Assembly: GCF_036324505.1 (NCBI RefSeq) | Contig: NC_086366.1 | Coordinates: 22,516,611-22,580,610 of the forward strand | Direction: 5' to 3' | DNA from: Eleginops maclovinus | Lineage: Eukaryota; Chordata; Actinopteri; Perciformes; Eleginopidae | DNA: 64,000 nucleotides | In this document: positions 1 to 14,523 of the stretch, in pieces | Layout: each line of letters opens with the position of its first letter | Position numbering within the stretch: the stretch's first letter is position 1 | Notes under the pieces: model-generated | The model's input: only the letters and a program-made list of their open reading frames with translations | Databases searched by the model: none | What the model was told of the DNA's origin: nothing | Position numbers and translations under genes: made by a program

Positions 1-2332
1 TTCTTTATCATTGTAGGGATGTTGGTATAATGAACAGGTTCATGACCCTGGTCAATCTCTTATTTATCTAATGTCAACTTGAGGGTCAAGAAGGCCTTCC
101 TTTAAACCACATCAAGTACTTTCAAACTTACATGTCAGCAAATATCTGCACTGCTGAAGAGTCGTTGAGAGAGAATCTTAGTGCTTTTAACGTCACTGGA
201 GTAGGGTTAGTAAAAATAACATTGCTCTTTAAATGATGTTTTATTTATCATTGTAGGTCTGTGCTGATGTTAGGTTTCATTAAAGGTCTTACATGATCTA
301 TCATCAGTTGAAGGTTAGTTTTTGGGGGAAGTCAGTAACTAATGTGGCCATATTACTAAATCTCTTCAGTAGCAGTTGAATTGTATCCCATGGCCTTAAT
401 CTACCCCTTGACCAAAAAAATCTGGCCCCTGATAAAAGTGGAAGTCTCACCTTTGTTTGTTTTTTATAAATCCACCTAAGACAAGAATACAAATACAAGG
501 CTCAAGATTTTTTTACAAAAGCCATTTTTTCCAGGAATGAATGCGGAATTCTCCCTCTAAAGACAAATCCAGATGTTAGCGGGTTGGTGTCAAGTGGTAA
601 AGGTCCTTTAACTCAAAAATATTTCTCGGTTGGTCAACGCACGAGACAAATGAGATATCCGTTACCAATCTTATTCTTTCCACTGTGCTTTAAGACACTG
701 CCCCCCCCCCCCGCAATTGAATACCAACTGAACTTGTCTGACCCTTGCTCTAACCTACTGCCTCTTTGATCTTTAAATTGTTTCTTCTAAAAGTCAAGTA
801 GAGGGAAATCATGGAAGTCAAGAAAAAAATTGAGTCAATTAGAATTTTTGTATCACTAAGACATCTAGAGTTCTAAAAAATGTAAAAAGAGATATTCTCC
901 TATGCAGACAATAACAAAACGAAGCCCAAATGTCTCCAAGGGACATGAAGTGTGTTCTGGTGCTACGTGGCAGGAAAGGGGTGTTAGAATGGGGGGCTGG
1001 GGGATAGACAGAAGCGAGGAATGGCCCCTGGAAGGCGTTTAGGAAATGCTTGAGGGGTCCAACCCTCCCAGATCACTGAAACAATAACAACTCTGACACC
1101 GGGCAGGGCCATTAGGAAACCTGCTTACAGTAGTGTAGTGCAGATATAATCTCATGGACTCACTAATGACTAGGTTCCTCGCTGTGCGCAGTCGTAGGAT
1201 GTTTAATTTACAAATGAAAAATAATGGAGGGAAAGTTCCGAGGCTTAGTGAAAAACATAGCGAGGATATATGTGAAGGCCAAAGGTGCATGTTTATTTTT
1301 AAGGCCTTCTGTAACGGATACTCAATAGAAAGTGATATCTACGATTTGACACACTGCTACCTACATGTCGTTTTTCATGTCTGCAGGTTAAAAGCAAATC
1401 CATACTTTCTCTCCACTCAAGGACAAGTAGTTAAAAGCTAAGTAGACATGGGCATGTCCAAGCTCATTTCTATTGCACCGGGAATGTGATGCATGGCAGA
1501 CATAGCCTTACAGTGTGAAGCTTATGAGGCTGGCACAAATCTCCATTTGTTATAACAGCAAATATTTATCTAACCACCCCTGCGTCATCACTGAAATATT
1601 TAATAAATCTGCAGCTGCAGAGGAAACATCTAGTAAAGCCTCTGATGCTTATCATCAGCTGCCAAAAAAAAGAACAGCAAATGAATCACAGCATGACACA
1701 GTGATGGCTGGTGATTCAGTGGTACCTCACTGGTAGCTAGAATGTTTGAAAGTACTTAAAATGCCTCCAAGCTTAGTTTAAACATTACAGTGGAGAAGAC
1801 ATAAGGCCATTGACCCGCATTTTACAAGCTAGTGCACTCAACCCTAATAGAAAAAGAAATAACAAGAAGACTTTGGACCATTGAGGTTCAGTTTCTGTTT
1901 GAGGGGACTACTTAAAGAGAACATCTATTCTTAAAAGGTGTTGCAAGGCCCTATGTTGCAATTATACTAAAATTAAAGAGAAACACATGGAGAAGTTCCT
2001 CCCAGAGCAACAAAAAGGAGAGTTCAAAGGCACAGTGACAATAGGGGGACTGATGTTTTACCCTGGCTACAATTACTACAATCACTGTGTACAATAAAAC
2101 ACAAAAGTTCAACCAAGCAAGACCAAGTCAGTCTACAGATTCTATCTAATTAACCTGATGATTTATTATGTTTCTGCCACATTCTTATTTCCCTATAAGA
2201 CTCAAACTATCACCAAAACACAAGATCTTTTGGCATCCTTGCTAGAACTGGTATCTTTTTAAAGTACACAAGAAGTTGTCAGGGCTTGTGTCTAACTTTA
2301 GGGTGGAAAAGAAACTTGTCAACATTACTTAC
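1..2332 (-). other. TPST1 intron sequence, no exon seen
   Basis: This stretch follows the donor site of the TPST1 coding exon on the minus strand and should be part of the next intron. I looked for the following TPST1 exon, which in vertebrates continues with the C-terminal sulfotransferase helices, and did not find it. There is a C-homopolymer near 703-712. The short open frames here have no recognisable domains. Confidence 0.6.
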
Positions 2333-3189
2333 TTTGAGAGTGACACTCCTCCCGCCTTCCCAATGAGCTCCTCGTGGCGGAGGACAGCCTCATTCCATGG
2401 AACGTCAAGGAATTTAAGCAGTGTTTTCATCCATTTCTCTGGATGAAGGACCAACTGTTCGTAGTGCACAGGTAGGCATTTGTCCGATGCCTCCAGGCAC
2501 TGAGTGTACATGGTCTCTATGGCCCGGTTCCACTTGGTCAGGCAGTCCCTGTAGCTACCCAGGTCAAAGCCGGCAATGGTCACCTTCCGTGAGATCATAG
2601 AGTGGACTGAAGCCCGACCATCACGAATCATGAGTAGGAACTTGGCATGAGGAAAGATTTTGGCCAGGTAGGAAAGCGACTTCAAAGCAAAAGGGTCCTT
2701 GTTGCAGAGGAAGTTGGCGGGCTCTCCGTGTTTTACGATGATTTCCAACAGGAATGCCTGCATGGCGGCGTCCAGCACCTCATCTGTCACTCCGGCCTCG
2801 TCAAGGCGCATCTTCTCCCGTCCAGAGCGGCTCCACATCTGCTTCATGGCCAAGATACGAGGTATGACTCGAGTTTCTTCGCCACAGCGCACCTCAGGGT
2901 GGGCATCCAGCATGGCTCGCATTAGCGTTGTCCCGCTGCGGGGCACTCCACCGATGAATATGAGTGGCATGTCTTTATTGTAAACAAAAGGCGTGCTGAG
3001 ATTCTGGCCTGTCCGTAAGGTGGTCCGCATGCTGCCTCCAAGCGCCGACAGTGGCAGGATCCCGCCCGGCTGGCTGCGCTCCTCTATGCGATGGTGGCAC
3101 TCCATGGCATGGCGGCCAAGGTAGAAGACCGTGACCGAGCTGATGACCAGACAGGCCACCAGCAAGTTCTGTTTCAGCTTGCCAATCAT
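2333..3189 (-). CDS. tpst1: Protein-tyrosine sulfotransferase 1, main coding exon (partial gene)
   Basis: TPST1 is a type II Golgi membrane enzyme that transfers sulfate from PAPS to tyrosines of secreted and membrane proteins. The exon encodes about 286 residues from [10 protein letters not shown], which matches TPST1 rather than TPST2 at the N terminus. Seen in order: a short cytoplasmic tail, a signal anchor at about residues 9-25 ending VFYLG, a variable stem, the PAPS-binding loop GGVPRSGTT (about 80-88), CGEETR (about 102-107) carrying the catalytic glutamate of the family, and the 3'-phosphate-binding [13 protein letters not shown] stretch (about 185-197). The stem has extra Gly/Leu/Ser-rich residues (about 42-53) compared with the human protein as I recall it. 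The upstream in-frame Met is 12 codons earlier; I prefer the inner Met because it matches the family start. The exon ends in TCAAA followed by a GTAAGT donor, splitting the lysine codon after GGVSLS. The remaining C-terminal exons are outside the window. Confidence 0.95.
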
Positions 3190-3259
3190 GTTGCAGGCCA
3201 CAGGTAGGTGAGGCAATATCACCAAAGGGGCAATTTAGGGGGAGGGACGGGAAAAGGAA
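3190..3259 (-). other. tpst1: Probable TPST1 5' UTR part of the same exon
   Basis: Reading the minus strand towards the TPST1 start codon, the nearest plausible acceptor is a pyrimidine-rich stretch ending TTCAG, with the cut just before 3259. There is no AG between it and the ATG that would be a better acceptor. In vertebrates the TPST1 start exon is preceded by non-coding exons, so the promoter is expected further right; I could not place it. Confidence 0.4.
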
Positions 3260-6200
3260 CTGAAGGGCAATCAAGGTTCCCACCCTTTATGGTTGTTTGC
3301 TGGGAACCGGGCATGGATCGAGCTCCCTGGTGCACAGTAGGCGTGGAGTCCCCAGCTCCATGAGGCCTGGATTGTGGTACAAAACACAAAAGACAGTTCT
3401 GATTAAAAACCATGATTACTCGAAAAACTGTAGTTTTTCATGTCCCAGATTTAAAAATAACTTGTGACAGATGTCTGGCCCTATGACCGTCATTCTGCAC
3501 ATCAAAAGCATCTCAGAAGAATTCTACAGAGGAATTTATGAAGCAGAGTGATCCCCACATTCTCTTTATCCGACAAGTCTTTTGATCTCAGGCCAACATT
3601 ACTGTGAAATTCTATCACAAAGTGACACAAGACACAGAGCTGCTTCCAACACCATTATGACAATGGAGTTGCGATCCGAATAAACTAATAAAGTCCGTCT
3701 CCCAGGCTTTTTGGAGAGAGTTGCTAGAAAGAATTCAATGACAAAGAATCTTTGCTGAAGGAACATCAACAATCTAGCTCAACAAATGTATGGATTTACA
3801 AGAATAGATCATTGTTTTATCTTGCTGGACATTTCTCTTTGGCTTTGATTCTCAGGTAGTGCGTCATTCTTTACGTTGAGCCTCTAATTTTGACATAAGC
3901 ATGCACACAAACTCAATCTGTATATAGGGTACTGTGTACTTACAGAAAACATACACACACTAAAACTTCCCGCATATAAACTGTACACGCCGCAGCGGAC
4001 TGGCTGAGAGCTTTCCTCCTGATGTTGGGTCATAAAACCTGCAGGCTTACGACAGCTTATATGTTAAATGGTTTTCTCTGTGCTGGCCCTGAAGCCACAG
4101 TCACCCTCCTCAACAAACGATCTGGTAGGTAGAGGGGGGAGGATTTAGGGCAAAGGGAAGTCACGGCAGGTCACTGCAAAGGAAGTGCTCCCCTTACAGA
4201 CCACATTCACTTTACAAAATGTTTCACAACCATATTATAAAAGCAAATAAACAGTGAAATAACTGCAATTAATGAATGTTCCATTGATTGGAATCTTACA
4301 GTTGCTGAGTAGATTACAAAAATAGCAACACTTTCTGTGAAATTGGCAAACAAACAATGTTTTTGTGGGAAATAACATCTTTCAACCCATCCCGAGTCAG
4401 AACATAGCGCAGCCCAACAGTAATTACTAGTTTTGGAGATTCAAGAGTTGTCATTTTCAGGTCCAGGGCCCACGTAGTGCAAGTAGCAAATATACTTTGG
4501 CTTATCCGTGTGCACATGGGTGTGTTATTTTTTTTAGCAATAGGTGTGGTCAGGCACATGGATAAAGCATTGCTTTCTTGTGGCAGCAGAAAACATTTGC
4601 GCCATTGAAGGAGGAAAACCTGATCTACAGTCTATGGTGCTATACTTATTTTTTACCAAAATGTGTCATGTCAACTACTGCTGTTTATAAACCCTTGTAT
4701 GGACATTACACTCAAATCTCTGTGCTCAGCATTTCCTCCGTGTCAGCAAGTGTAAATGTAGGTTACTTTTACGTTTTTGAGGTAGCTTACAGGCCTTCTT
4801 CCTTGAGGCCTCACTTTATGCTGAGCCCCCCAGTGGGTTGCATGGGAAAGAAATACAGTTTTTATGACATGCTTATAGTATTTAATATTACATTACAAGT
4901 ATTGTGCCCTAAGAGGTGAGATTGCTCATCTTAAAAGGAGTTGATGGGACAGATTTTTGGAAGATTCCGAGGGTCCTGTATCCAAAGGCAACATTCATTT
5001 GCTTATGCAATTTCACTTCCAGAACAAGTAGTAGGTTTTTCTCAGTTCTTGTGTCATGTGTTTTAGATCATGCACTATGGATAACTTCAATAAAACCCCT
5101 TATATTTAGCATAATCTATATAATCATCTTGCTTGGAAACTTTCAGTCTGATCTTCAGTTGTTGTAAGTCAGGGGTTATGGTAAGGGTCCCCAAAGACTG
5201 TCGCTAAACAGAACTTACCACGCTAAGATTAATGAAGTATAACTTTACTCATAAGTCTAGGAATTAAGTGTTTGCACCTCACATTCCAGTGTCTTTTCTG
5301 CTGTTTGTTTACACGTGTTAAACGTCATTAGGAGCATGATGGTTAACAGGCTCTGTAGGCATTGTTCTGACACAGCGGGGATTCTGGCATCACTTTGTGA
5401 CAGGTTGATGTTCATCACAGCAGAGCAATGAACCCAGTGCACCCCTCTCCCCCGTCAGGGTATTTGAGGCGAAACGGAATGACGCAAGACACTGTCATCG
5501 TCTTTGTTCCAACTCATGTTGAATTAATCAGGGAGACTGCACACTATACATTACTGCTAAATGGCATTTCATCCTCTGGAGGTCTTACATACAAACATAC
5601 CAGTAGAAATGTTTTTCATAATTCATGTTTGTTAGGGAATGGTGACTGCTTACGAAATAGACTATTTTTATCTGTGCCTAACCCTGACCCAATTAATGGT
5701 TCAACACAACTTGCAGAGAGGCGTATGACAAATAGAAATGACGAAGACATTGCTGTATTATTCTCAAAATATCTGAAGTCTTCAGGTCAGATGGTGACGA
5801 ACCACAGAAATTTCAAACGATGACTATCTTAATACATACTATTACATCCATCACCATTGGAGATGCACAAATTTCTCAGCTAACACCTAGGTTTGGAATA
5901 ACACTTAAATGCAGATAGAGATGTCAGTACTTCTCTGTTTTCTTATTTACATATTATTTTTTATTCCCCTTTTATGCTAGGGAAACAATAAGTCTTCATT
6001 ATTAAAAAAAACTGTGATTGCCCTTTATCACATTACCTTTAAATGAGCACACATAAACACATTTAGAAAACTACCTTTAATAGAACATTCTTTCACAAGA
6101 TAATGTGTTTTTATGAATTGATCTGTTCCAAAAGCCTCTGTAGGTTCCAGCTAAGTACCAAGTCATATACCCAAAGAAAACAGATACAGATAGGGCTACT

Positions 6201-9200
6201 GCCATCGGCACATACCAGCTTATTTGCTGATGTGCGGATAACAGTAGATTGGGTGGATGTTGGATGATACACTGGTGCACGGTTATGGTGAGCCAATGTA
6301 AGAACTCCATAATCTTAAGGGTATTCAAGTTTTTCTCACCCTAACAACAATACATGCTTGGGGAAACTACTTGTTTGATGAAATCTGTTCAGAAAAATAT
6401 TATTTTGGCAATAAAATAATGGCAGGTCAAAACCCAAGAATATTGGTCTAGCTGTTATCTGTAGAACATATTCCCTTAAAAGTAAACATGCTATCTAGTT
6501 TCATGTATAAAACCAGAACAATACAGCATATTTAGGGGATGCTACACAGTATTTGAATTTGTTTAACCAGGTTGGGACAGAGCAGGCCAATGCACGCCTC
6601 TACCATCTGTTCCTCTGACAGCATGTTGCCAACTTCTTCTCAGTTGGTTTCCTCGTACCTAATGTGCCAAGTGGCTGTTGTTGCTTTAAAGCAAACATCC
6701 TGAACCTTTAACTCCTAGTTAAACAAGCTAGGAGCATTTCACAACAAATCACCACAGCTAATTCATTGCATTAGCCCCCCTGTGAGAGGGAAATCATGCA
6801 AGTCTAAGCTTCAGATAAATGCCTTAAGTGTTATTTTCTACTTATGTGTGACTGAAGAATGTAAAAAATGTGTAATCCAGAACAAAGGTTTGTACAGTGC
6901 AGTATCTTACAACATTTATTGTTTCTTTTTTTTTCTGTTGTTGGGCTTTGTCTTTTCTTTCAGCCCACCCACACACTCTCACATCTCTGTGTCTTCTACT
7001 GGATGATTCATTGTTTTGGGAGGTAGAGGGGAGTGTGACAGGCTGCCAACACCTTTAGTCTATTAGTGGGAGTAAAAAAAGTGCCTGACGCTTTCGCCAA
7101 GGTTGCTGAAATTGCCCTTCAAGGGAAAAGAAACATATAGGCCTAACTTTTGCAGTTAGATACAACTTATTTGGGTGGCCAGAGTGCAATATTGGTGCAG
7201 TGTTGACGTATTCTTGTCTAGCCCGGAAGTTAGCATCGCAAGGACTCACTAGACAAAAGTCTAAATGGGATTTTTTCATATCACCCACTATTTACATCAC
7301 TTTTGTGATTTTTGAAGCACAACTGTAAATCTGTAGTAAAAAAGTAAAGCCAACGCTAGGCTATTAAAGAACTACCACGCAGCTGGCGTCCCCACCGCTA
7401 AGAGAGGAGGCTAAGGTTCAGAGTGATGACGTCTAGTAGTCTCATTAACAGTAGTCCTTTGTTAGGAACTGCTTTTTTTCAAGAGACTTAAAAGCTTTGG
7501 ACACTCACAAGTCGGATATTTACTGACGTATTTTATGTCTGAGGGGGAAAAAAGTGAAATTCTCTCGGCTTGTTGACCACAGGAAACACGTAAAGAAATG
7601 TATTGACTTCAAAAAGAGGGAACCATAAGGGACTCAATCCAGAGAAAAAGCTATCTGAGAATAATGAAGTCATCATTTTCAATAGGGTGATATAACAATA
7701 TACATATTATAAGATTACAACTACCGTGCATTGTTGACCTGTCAATGTTAAGGATGGAGTTCAGCTTTATGAACGCCTGACTGATAAACTGCTGCTGAGA
7801 TTGAGAGCAGTGTCGTGTTACATCTTGCACCGGGGCTAAAATGTGTTTGTGTTAAATTAATTGAGACTTTTCTCTCCTGTAACTGATATTGTATCCTCCT
7901 CATTCGCAGGATACTTTTTACATTGATCTGTTAGGGGTAGCAGTGGAAGCTGATGCTGCTCTCCATGGAGCTACGGTGAACCAACCACATCGACACTTAA
8001 TAACGAGGGCGACTCTGCACCTCGTAAAGCCCTGGAGAGAGAGGTCTGGGATATTGATAAGGGAATAACAACATTAAGTCAGATATCTACAGAGATTCCT
8101 TTTACTCAATTGATTCTTCTCCGATATTCATGGTTTGATAAGAATACATTTTAAGTAAATGTTCTAATGATTAGTCCATGAATGATCACTCGGCTGTGTT
8201 TAGGCAGGGGAAATCAGCCAGGATGTCCTTACGCTGTCTCAAAACGCTGATCAGAGTATTCCTCTTAAGAGAAAAGAGGAAGGATTCAGAATAGTCTAAA
8301 GGTTTCAGTACCCTCCTTTCACCCTCACATTACATACTATCTAAACAATGAACCGTTTTAAAGATGATATCTTTCACTATCAGCAGCATGGTGTGTTTTC
8401 TATCTGTAACGACGCTGGAGGACATGCGGCTAAGGTGTAGCTTTGATATGTTCCAGATTAGTGTAGTCATTTATATGATAAGGGATGTTGCAGGTCTTGT
8501 AAAGTTTTATTGATTAATCTGCAATAAAATAGTTGAATCATCACCAGCCAACTTTACTTCAAGGTAGCCTGCAGCTCACTTTAAGCAGGTATGAGCAGTT
8601 TAAAAATGGAGCATCAATTGTTTCTTTGCCTGTAGATGAGACACATCAGCAGCAGCATCTCCAGTTCATGGATGTATTAAGAAACTTGATACAGCGTTGG
8701 AAAAAATTAGGATCTTGAAGAGATCTTTCGCCGAATGGGCCTCTGCGTTTTCTCTCATTGAATTAAAGACGGTGCAGCCATAGTTCCGGGTGCTAAATGA
8801 CATTGTGGCCTCGTTTTCATATTGACCATTAAACATTTTGAAAATGACATTATTTCTACGCAGCTACAAATGAACCCATAAGGAACAGTTTGTATAATAT
8901 AGGAACAGTTGCATACTGACTATCACCAATAAAAGCACCTGTAAATGTAGCTTCCATTCAAAAACATCTGCATTGGCACTGTTAAAGAGAGTTTAAATAG
9001 CAATGAGGCTTTAAAATACACTTTTAAATATAAATAATTGTTCTCAAAACATGAACATAAATCACAATGTTAATGAAAAACAAAAGTCCTCACATTGGCC
9101 CTGCTTGTTCATCTCCTGTCCTCCTCTTACTGATAAATGGCCCTCTTGTATATGAGATATGTGTTAAGGTACATTCCTGAACTTCCACACAACTACAAGA

Positions 9201-12200
9201 ACACTTAGAAGGACTGTGGCCTTTACCCTCATAAATCATATGCAATGTAAAACCCTAATTAACCTCCGGACAGACGGTATGACAGGAAGAAGAGATGTCT
9301 CTCCCAAGGCAAGACATGCTAACTCCAGTCGGAGTAAAGTCTTGGTTCGGCCGGTGTAATCACACAGAATGATTGCCTGCTTCTTAATACGTGGCTACAG
9401 TTCCTTTGTATGCATCATCTGCCGGGATTAGAAAGCAAATAAACTAGGGGATGAGGGAAAAGGGTCATCCTCCTCCCGCATTAACTCCCCCATTATTTGT
9501 AGAAACCTTGAGTCAACCTTGGGTTCCCGAGGGATTTCCTTTGCTTACACACCTGTCACAGTGTTTACGACCTGCAGGGACCTGGTCAGCGTGTTCAGAA
9601 TGGAGGGTGTGCAATTAAAGCGTGGACAATCAGACATCATTTAGACAGGAAAAACTCTGCCGCCAGGCAGGAGTCATCCCCTTTAACGTTGGTTTAATTA
9701 CCTAGTTGTATTATTTTTACAGAACCAAATGAATGAGGTGTTTTGGATGTAATGTTATGCCTGCGTCCCTTTTTCCACATAAAAAATCACACACACCCAT
9801 TAAAAAATAGGCTTACGAGGAAGGAAGGATAAAGACTCAAATAAGACAGGGAGTGGTTGCTTTATTATGATTTGCACAAGAGATTACCTCGTTCAGAGGA
9901 ACCATAAAGGAAATCCCTGCTCTGTACTATGACAAGAAAAACCCTTTTTATATTGCATGGAGTAAATAATCCAAACAAAACTTCATATTGGCTCCAGAGT
10001 GTGGGTGAACATGATTTATACTGAACTCTGACATTACATTAGAGGCAGTCCCTTAAAAAAAAGAAGAAGAAAGGAACAGCACTGGATTTCTGAGCTTGTT
10101 TGAAATGTCAGTACTTGAAAAAAAGTCGCATAGTTTCAAGTTCTGCCTTTGCAAAGTGTCAAATCCTGCAAGAATGACAATTGAACTGTCACATATTACT
10201 CTACTAACAAGGACAAGAACTAGCGTCTTGCACTACTGACATGCAGTGGCACGTGTGCTGAAAAGGCCAAAAAAAAACTGGCCCCACTCCCACTGGAGCA
10301 TATCAGTAGTCAGACCAAGATCATATTCACTACCAGCTCAACTATGTCCACACCTTTCTGAACAAATATCACAATATCATGTTTGGGCTTTTCAGAAACA
10401 TGAATTAAAAGGTAACTCTACGGGGCTGCGCATAGCTCAGTTCAGAGGGATGGGAAATCTATGTTGCAAATTGTTAAAACTGTCACTTGTCATTGCTTTT
10501 AACTTATCAATTTAACCTGCATAAATTAGCAGACTTTTCTCCATCGTACCACCAGTATTGATAACAGGTGTAATCAAATTGGTGTTCATTTATTTGATAA
10601 ACTGGGAGCAAAAAATATTCTCATGGGTCTTTTTCTATTTATATAAAAAGCAAACTACTTTCGGGGCCAGGGGGGAGGGGGCTGTTGAACAGTGTTCTTC
10701 ACCGCCATCATCTAAACACCATATAAGGCAAGATATTTAAGAAGAATACTGGTTATCTTTCAATAGTTTCAAATACTTGGAGAATCTACGACGATAAGGG
10801 CTGAAGCTGTTGGGCCCATGATGGAACAACGTCTTATGAAAATATAAGAAACGTTACGTTGGTTTGTCCTGTTTTTGAAACACATTTACAATATTCAATA
10901 TTTGAGGTTCCAGTAGTAGATTTCTTGCAAGGTTGCTGATGTGCAATATCTTATCCAGCTTCCTCTATAGTGAATTTGCACCTCCACTCCAAATTCAAAT
11001 CGGCTGATGGTCTAACTGCTGTTCACACAGGAAGTGATTGCACTTGAAACCACAGCAGTTGTGGCTGCATGTATAACAACATCCTGGTTTCACTATTGCC
11101 TTTTAAAGCAATGCAACACTTAGGTACATCAGCTGTTACTTTGTGATGTTGTGATGTACTCTCACATCACAACGCAGTAGTTATAAACAGCGGATGACAA
11201 ACCCCTCATCAGTAAAGTGATTGGCTGAGAAACACGGTGGAGTAAGTCTGCAAATGAATAGACAGTGTGTAAGTGTAAAGGGGGGGGGAAGTGTGTCTGT
11301 GTACTGTGTGGGCAGTCTTTAGTCAACTAGTATGAATACAATTTGTAAGGCAGTGAGACACAATTTCGGCTGCCAGGGATGTCAGTGTAGGAGTGTTGCC
11401 CTGGAGACCGTTTTTTAGACTACAGTATTTACAATTAGTACCTCATACTTCACTGCTGATTATTCTAAAATCATACTGAATTTTCCAATTGTCGAGGGAG
11501 ACAATGAGTCCTCTCATTTTACTGTGATTATCAACTTAAATGGTTGAGATACGTAGTGAATGAAAATGAAAAGTTATGCTTGTGATCCTTTCAAATGTGT
11601 TATTGTTGTGCAGAAATAGCCAGCAAAGATTGGCAACAACAATATCCAGAAAACGTTAAAGCAGATGTGATACTATTCACCTTAACAGATGACATAAGTA
11701 AAGCAAGCTTGACACTATGTTTTGAAAGTGGTAAGCATCCTGATTTTTTAAAGAATCCAGCTTACAGTGGAATGTGGTACCTTCATTATTATGTTTAATG
11801 TTTCTATTTATTTCATTATTACAGAGCTTCTACTATTTTCTTAAAATTACTGGAAAAAATCAATGGCACAATAATGACATTTTAATTTACAAAAAAATGA
11901 CAATGCTTAATTGTGTTAGTCCCATATATCCATGTAAATAGGATGTTTCAGGCTGAAATCTGATATCGATTTTTTTATATGTATAAAACAATTGACCATT
12001 TTGTCCGAAAGTGATGATGATCTAAATGAGATTTACGTTTACACTTCAAGTATAATTATTTTTTCTTTCCATTAACGCCTACTTGTGCATACTGGCGCGA
12101 CTTGTGGAAAAAAACACTCATAACCTAGTTGCCATTTCTTGTAACTTATTGGCCAACATACACAGTGATACAAATATATCTGCAACTAGCTAATATTGAC

Positions 12201-14523
12201 TGATAATGTCCTGGCTATAATAATGTACATTATAATCTACAAACACAAGTCCCAAATCACTGAGCACTCTTGTAACAATTTGTAAATGATTTCTATAAAT
12301 AGGATTGGTGGAAGGCAGCTGTGGTTGGATTATCACCTTTACAGATTGAATACTATTTGCAATGTAATCATTTATTCTCTTCAAATGTTGTCAAATAGTT
12401 CTGAGGGTTAACAAATAACAAATCCGTTCAACCAACAGTAGATCATTTACAATAACATGAAGCTGATGTGAAAAAACTGAAAATCTGTTGGCATCACTTT
12501 GAATAAGCTGGAACCAGAGTTTGGCACTTCTGCTTTTAAAATGACCTACGTTAATTGATACATTTTCTGCCATTGAACTACTCAATATATTTTTGATCGA
12601 CATATCTAAATGTGAGAGTTAGATTCCACGAGGGCATGTGATCCATCTGATGCAATATTTTCCCTCTACAGGAAACTAGCCTGCTGAATGTTGTGGTGAT
12701 TTACCTTAATACGTGTATATTCATTAGTGCATCAACAGGAAATGTAATGACAACAATGCTGATAACTACTAACCTTTTATGTAATTTTAAAAAGGGATTA
12801 AAAGACTTTGTTGGTTACAGACTCACAGATAGCGTGTTGCTGTATGGTTCATTATCGGACTTTGTATGCAGTCATACAACACATTGGTCCATTCATTTCT
12901 CACTGAGATACAGCAGGTCACTGGGGAAACCTGAGCAATGTGTGGGTGGTTGCCAAACTCTTTGCAAAAGCTCAACTGTTGTGGGACAACTCTCCAAAAC
13001 ACCCAAGATTATTGTTTCCCATAAATTTCATATAATGATACTTCCCTAGTTTTTGGTAGCTTTAACTCACAGAAAAATGCTATGAAGGCTTTAAAGAAAA
13101 ACATAGTCAGCTGTAAACTTTGAAGGCGCGGACAACTACACAAACAAAAAGGAGGGTCTGTCCTCACTCAGGATGAGTCAACAAACTGTGGTCCATCAAT
13201 ATGTGTTCCACAGTGAAAAAAAGCTGTGCACAAATGACTCATAAAACCACAAAATTAATCAGCATTCAGACACTTCCGGTTACCTAGTCTCTAAGTCAAT
13301 GGTTTTTGAACGTCTCGTCTATGTGGTTAGACAAGCTTTGTGTTTTCTGCTAAAACATCCAATATAACATGAATTACCTCACTGTACCTCACTCGTGTAT
13401 GTCAGAAGCTCCTATGAATCTTAAAAATGGCTGTTGCTAACAAGGGTCTAAATAAAAGCTGCACAATTTTCACAAATCTGCCTTTAACTTAGCATTTGTG
13501 ACAGTTTGGATGTAGATGTATTTCCTTTATATCTTAACATTAGTGTTTTACACCTGGTAAATGTATTAACGCGTTAAAATAATAGAGTTGCAAAACCAAA
13601 CGAGTAGGTACCATAAATGTGTGCACCACAGAGCTTTTTTTCTGCAATATTCCAAAATCCCATTACTTTTTGTCGAGGGAGTCCTTGAGATGCTCACTTC
13701 CGGGTCAACCTACAAAAACACATCGTCACTGCACCACTATGTTGGCACCTACGTCAGTAAGTCCTTGAGAAGCAAGCGCTGTTATGAAAAACTTCATAAA
13801 TACAGGCTCTGCTCTGCAGTTGAGACCCTGGCTGTGCTCAGTGGTCAGACAGCTGCTCGACTGAATGTAATAATTGTGATGCGGCAGTGGGTGTTCTTCT
13901 GAGACAAGGAAATGAGAGTATAAGTGAGCTGAAGCCCAACTGATCCAGCTCTGCAGCTGTGAAAGCCGACCAAGTGAGAGCAGCCAGCTCTGAGAAATGC
14001 TCTGAATTCATCTGAGTCCAGACCACCTGCACGCAGCAGATGTGCTCCACGACACCGAGACACTGGCAGTCTATGCCCCTTGCCGGCCACTGGAAACTGT
14101 TCTTTTACTCTTTATAGACTGCTACTAAGTGTTTTCTTTATAAAACTGCATCCTTGTTAATCCACTGAACAATTTCCCTGCCAGACAAGTAAGAATGTCC
14201 TTTATTTTCTTGAATGTCTGTAACTGTTCCACTCAGCATTCTGGGACACAACATCAACAGTGGATTCTTAAAATGACGGAAAAACGTTCATCCATGGCTA
14301 GGCGTCTGAAAGGACCCAGGCAACAAAATTACTAAGTTTCCATTATTTGAGGATCTCATACTGTTACATGGTTGCTATGCATGAGCTTGACCAATGTGAT
14401 TAACTGAGGGAGGGTCAATTTTTCCAACATTTGCTGAACTCTCAGGCCAAGCGAACACATTCCATTATCTGTTCATGTGATACGTAACCTCAAAACAATC
14501 TACACTACAACATATCCTTCAAA
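3260..14523. other. Non-coding, probable TPST1 upstream intron or intergenic DNA
   Basis: About 11 kb without a recognisable coding exon. The open frames are short, lack domain signatures and are not flanked by convincing splice sites. The stretch around 9250-9720 is less AT-rich and contains several homeobox-like TAATT cores, so it could be regulatory, but this is only an impression. A 10-bp stem with a 6-nt loop (GTTGTGATGT) occurs near 11150-11175. No tRNA or rRNA gene was seen. Confidence 0.5.

Noticed and set aside
2647..2983. Plus-strand and other-frame open frames over TPST1
   Set aside because: They are shadows of the well-conserved TPST1 exon.
5428..5823. 131-codon plus-strand open frame
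   Set aside because: The composition is not convincing and there are no domains or exon signals.
6077..6328. Minus-strand open frame with a hydrophobic segment
   Set aside because: No splice context, no family resemblance, and two overlapping frames of similar length; most likely chance.
13588..14090. Overlapping open frames on both strands
   Set aside because: No recognisable product and no preferred strand.
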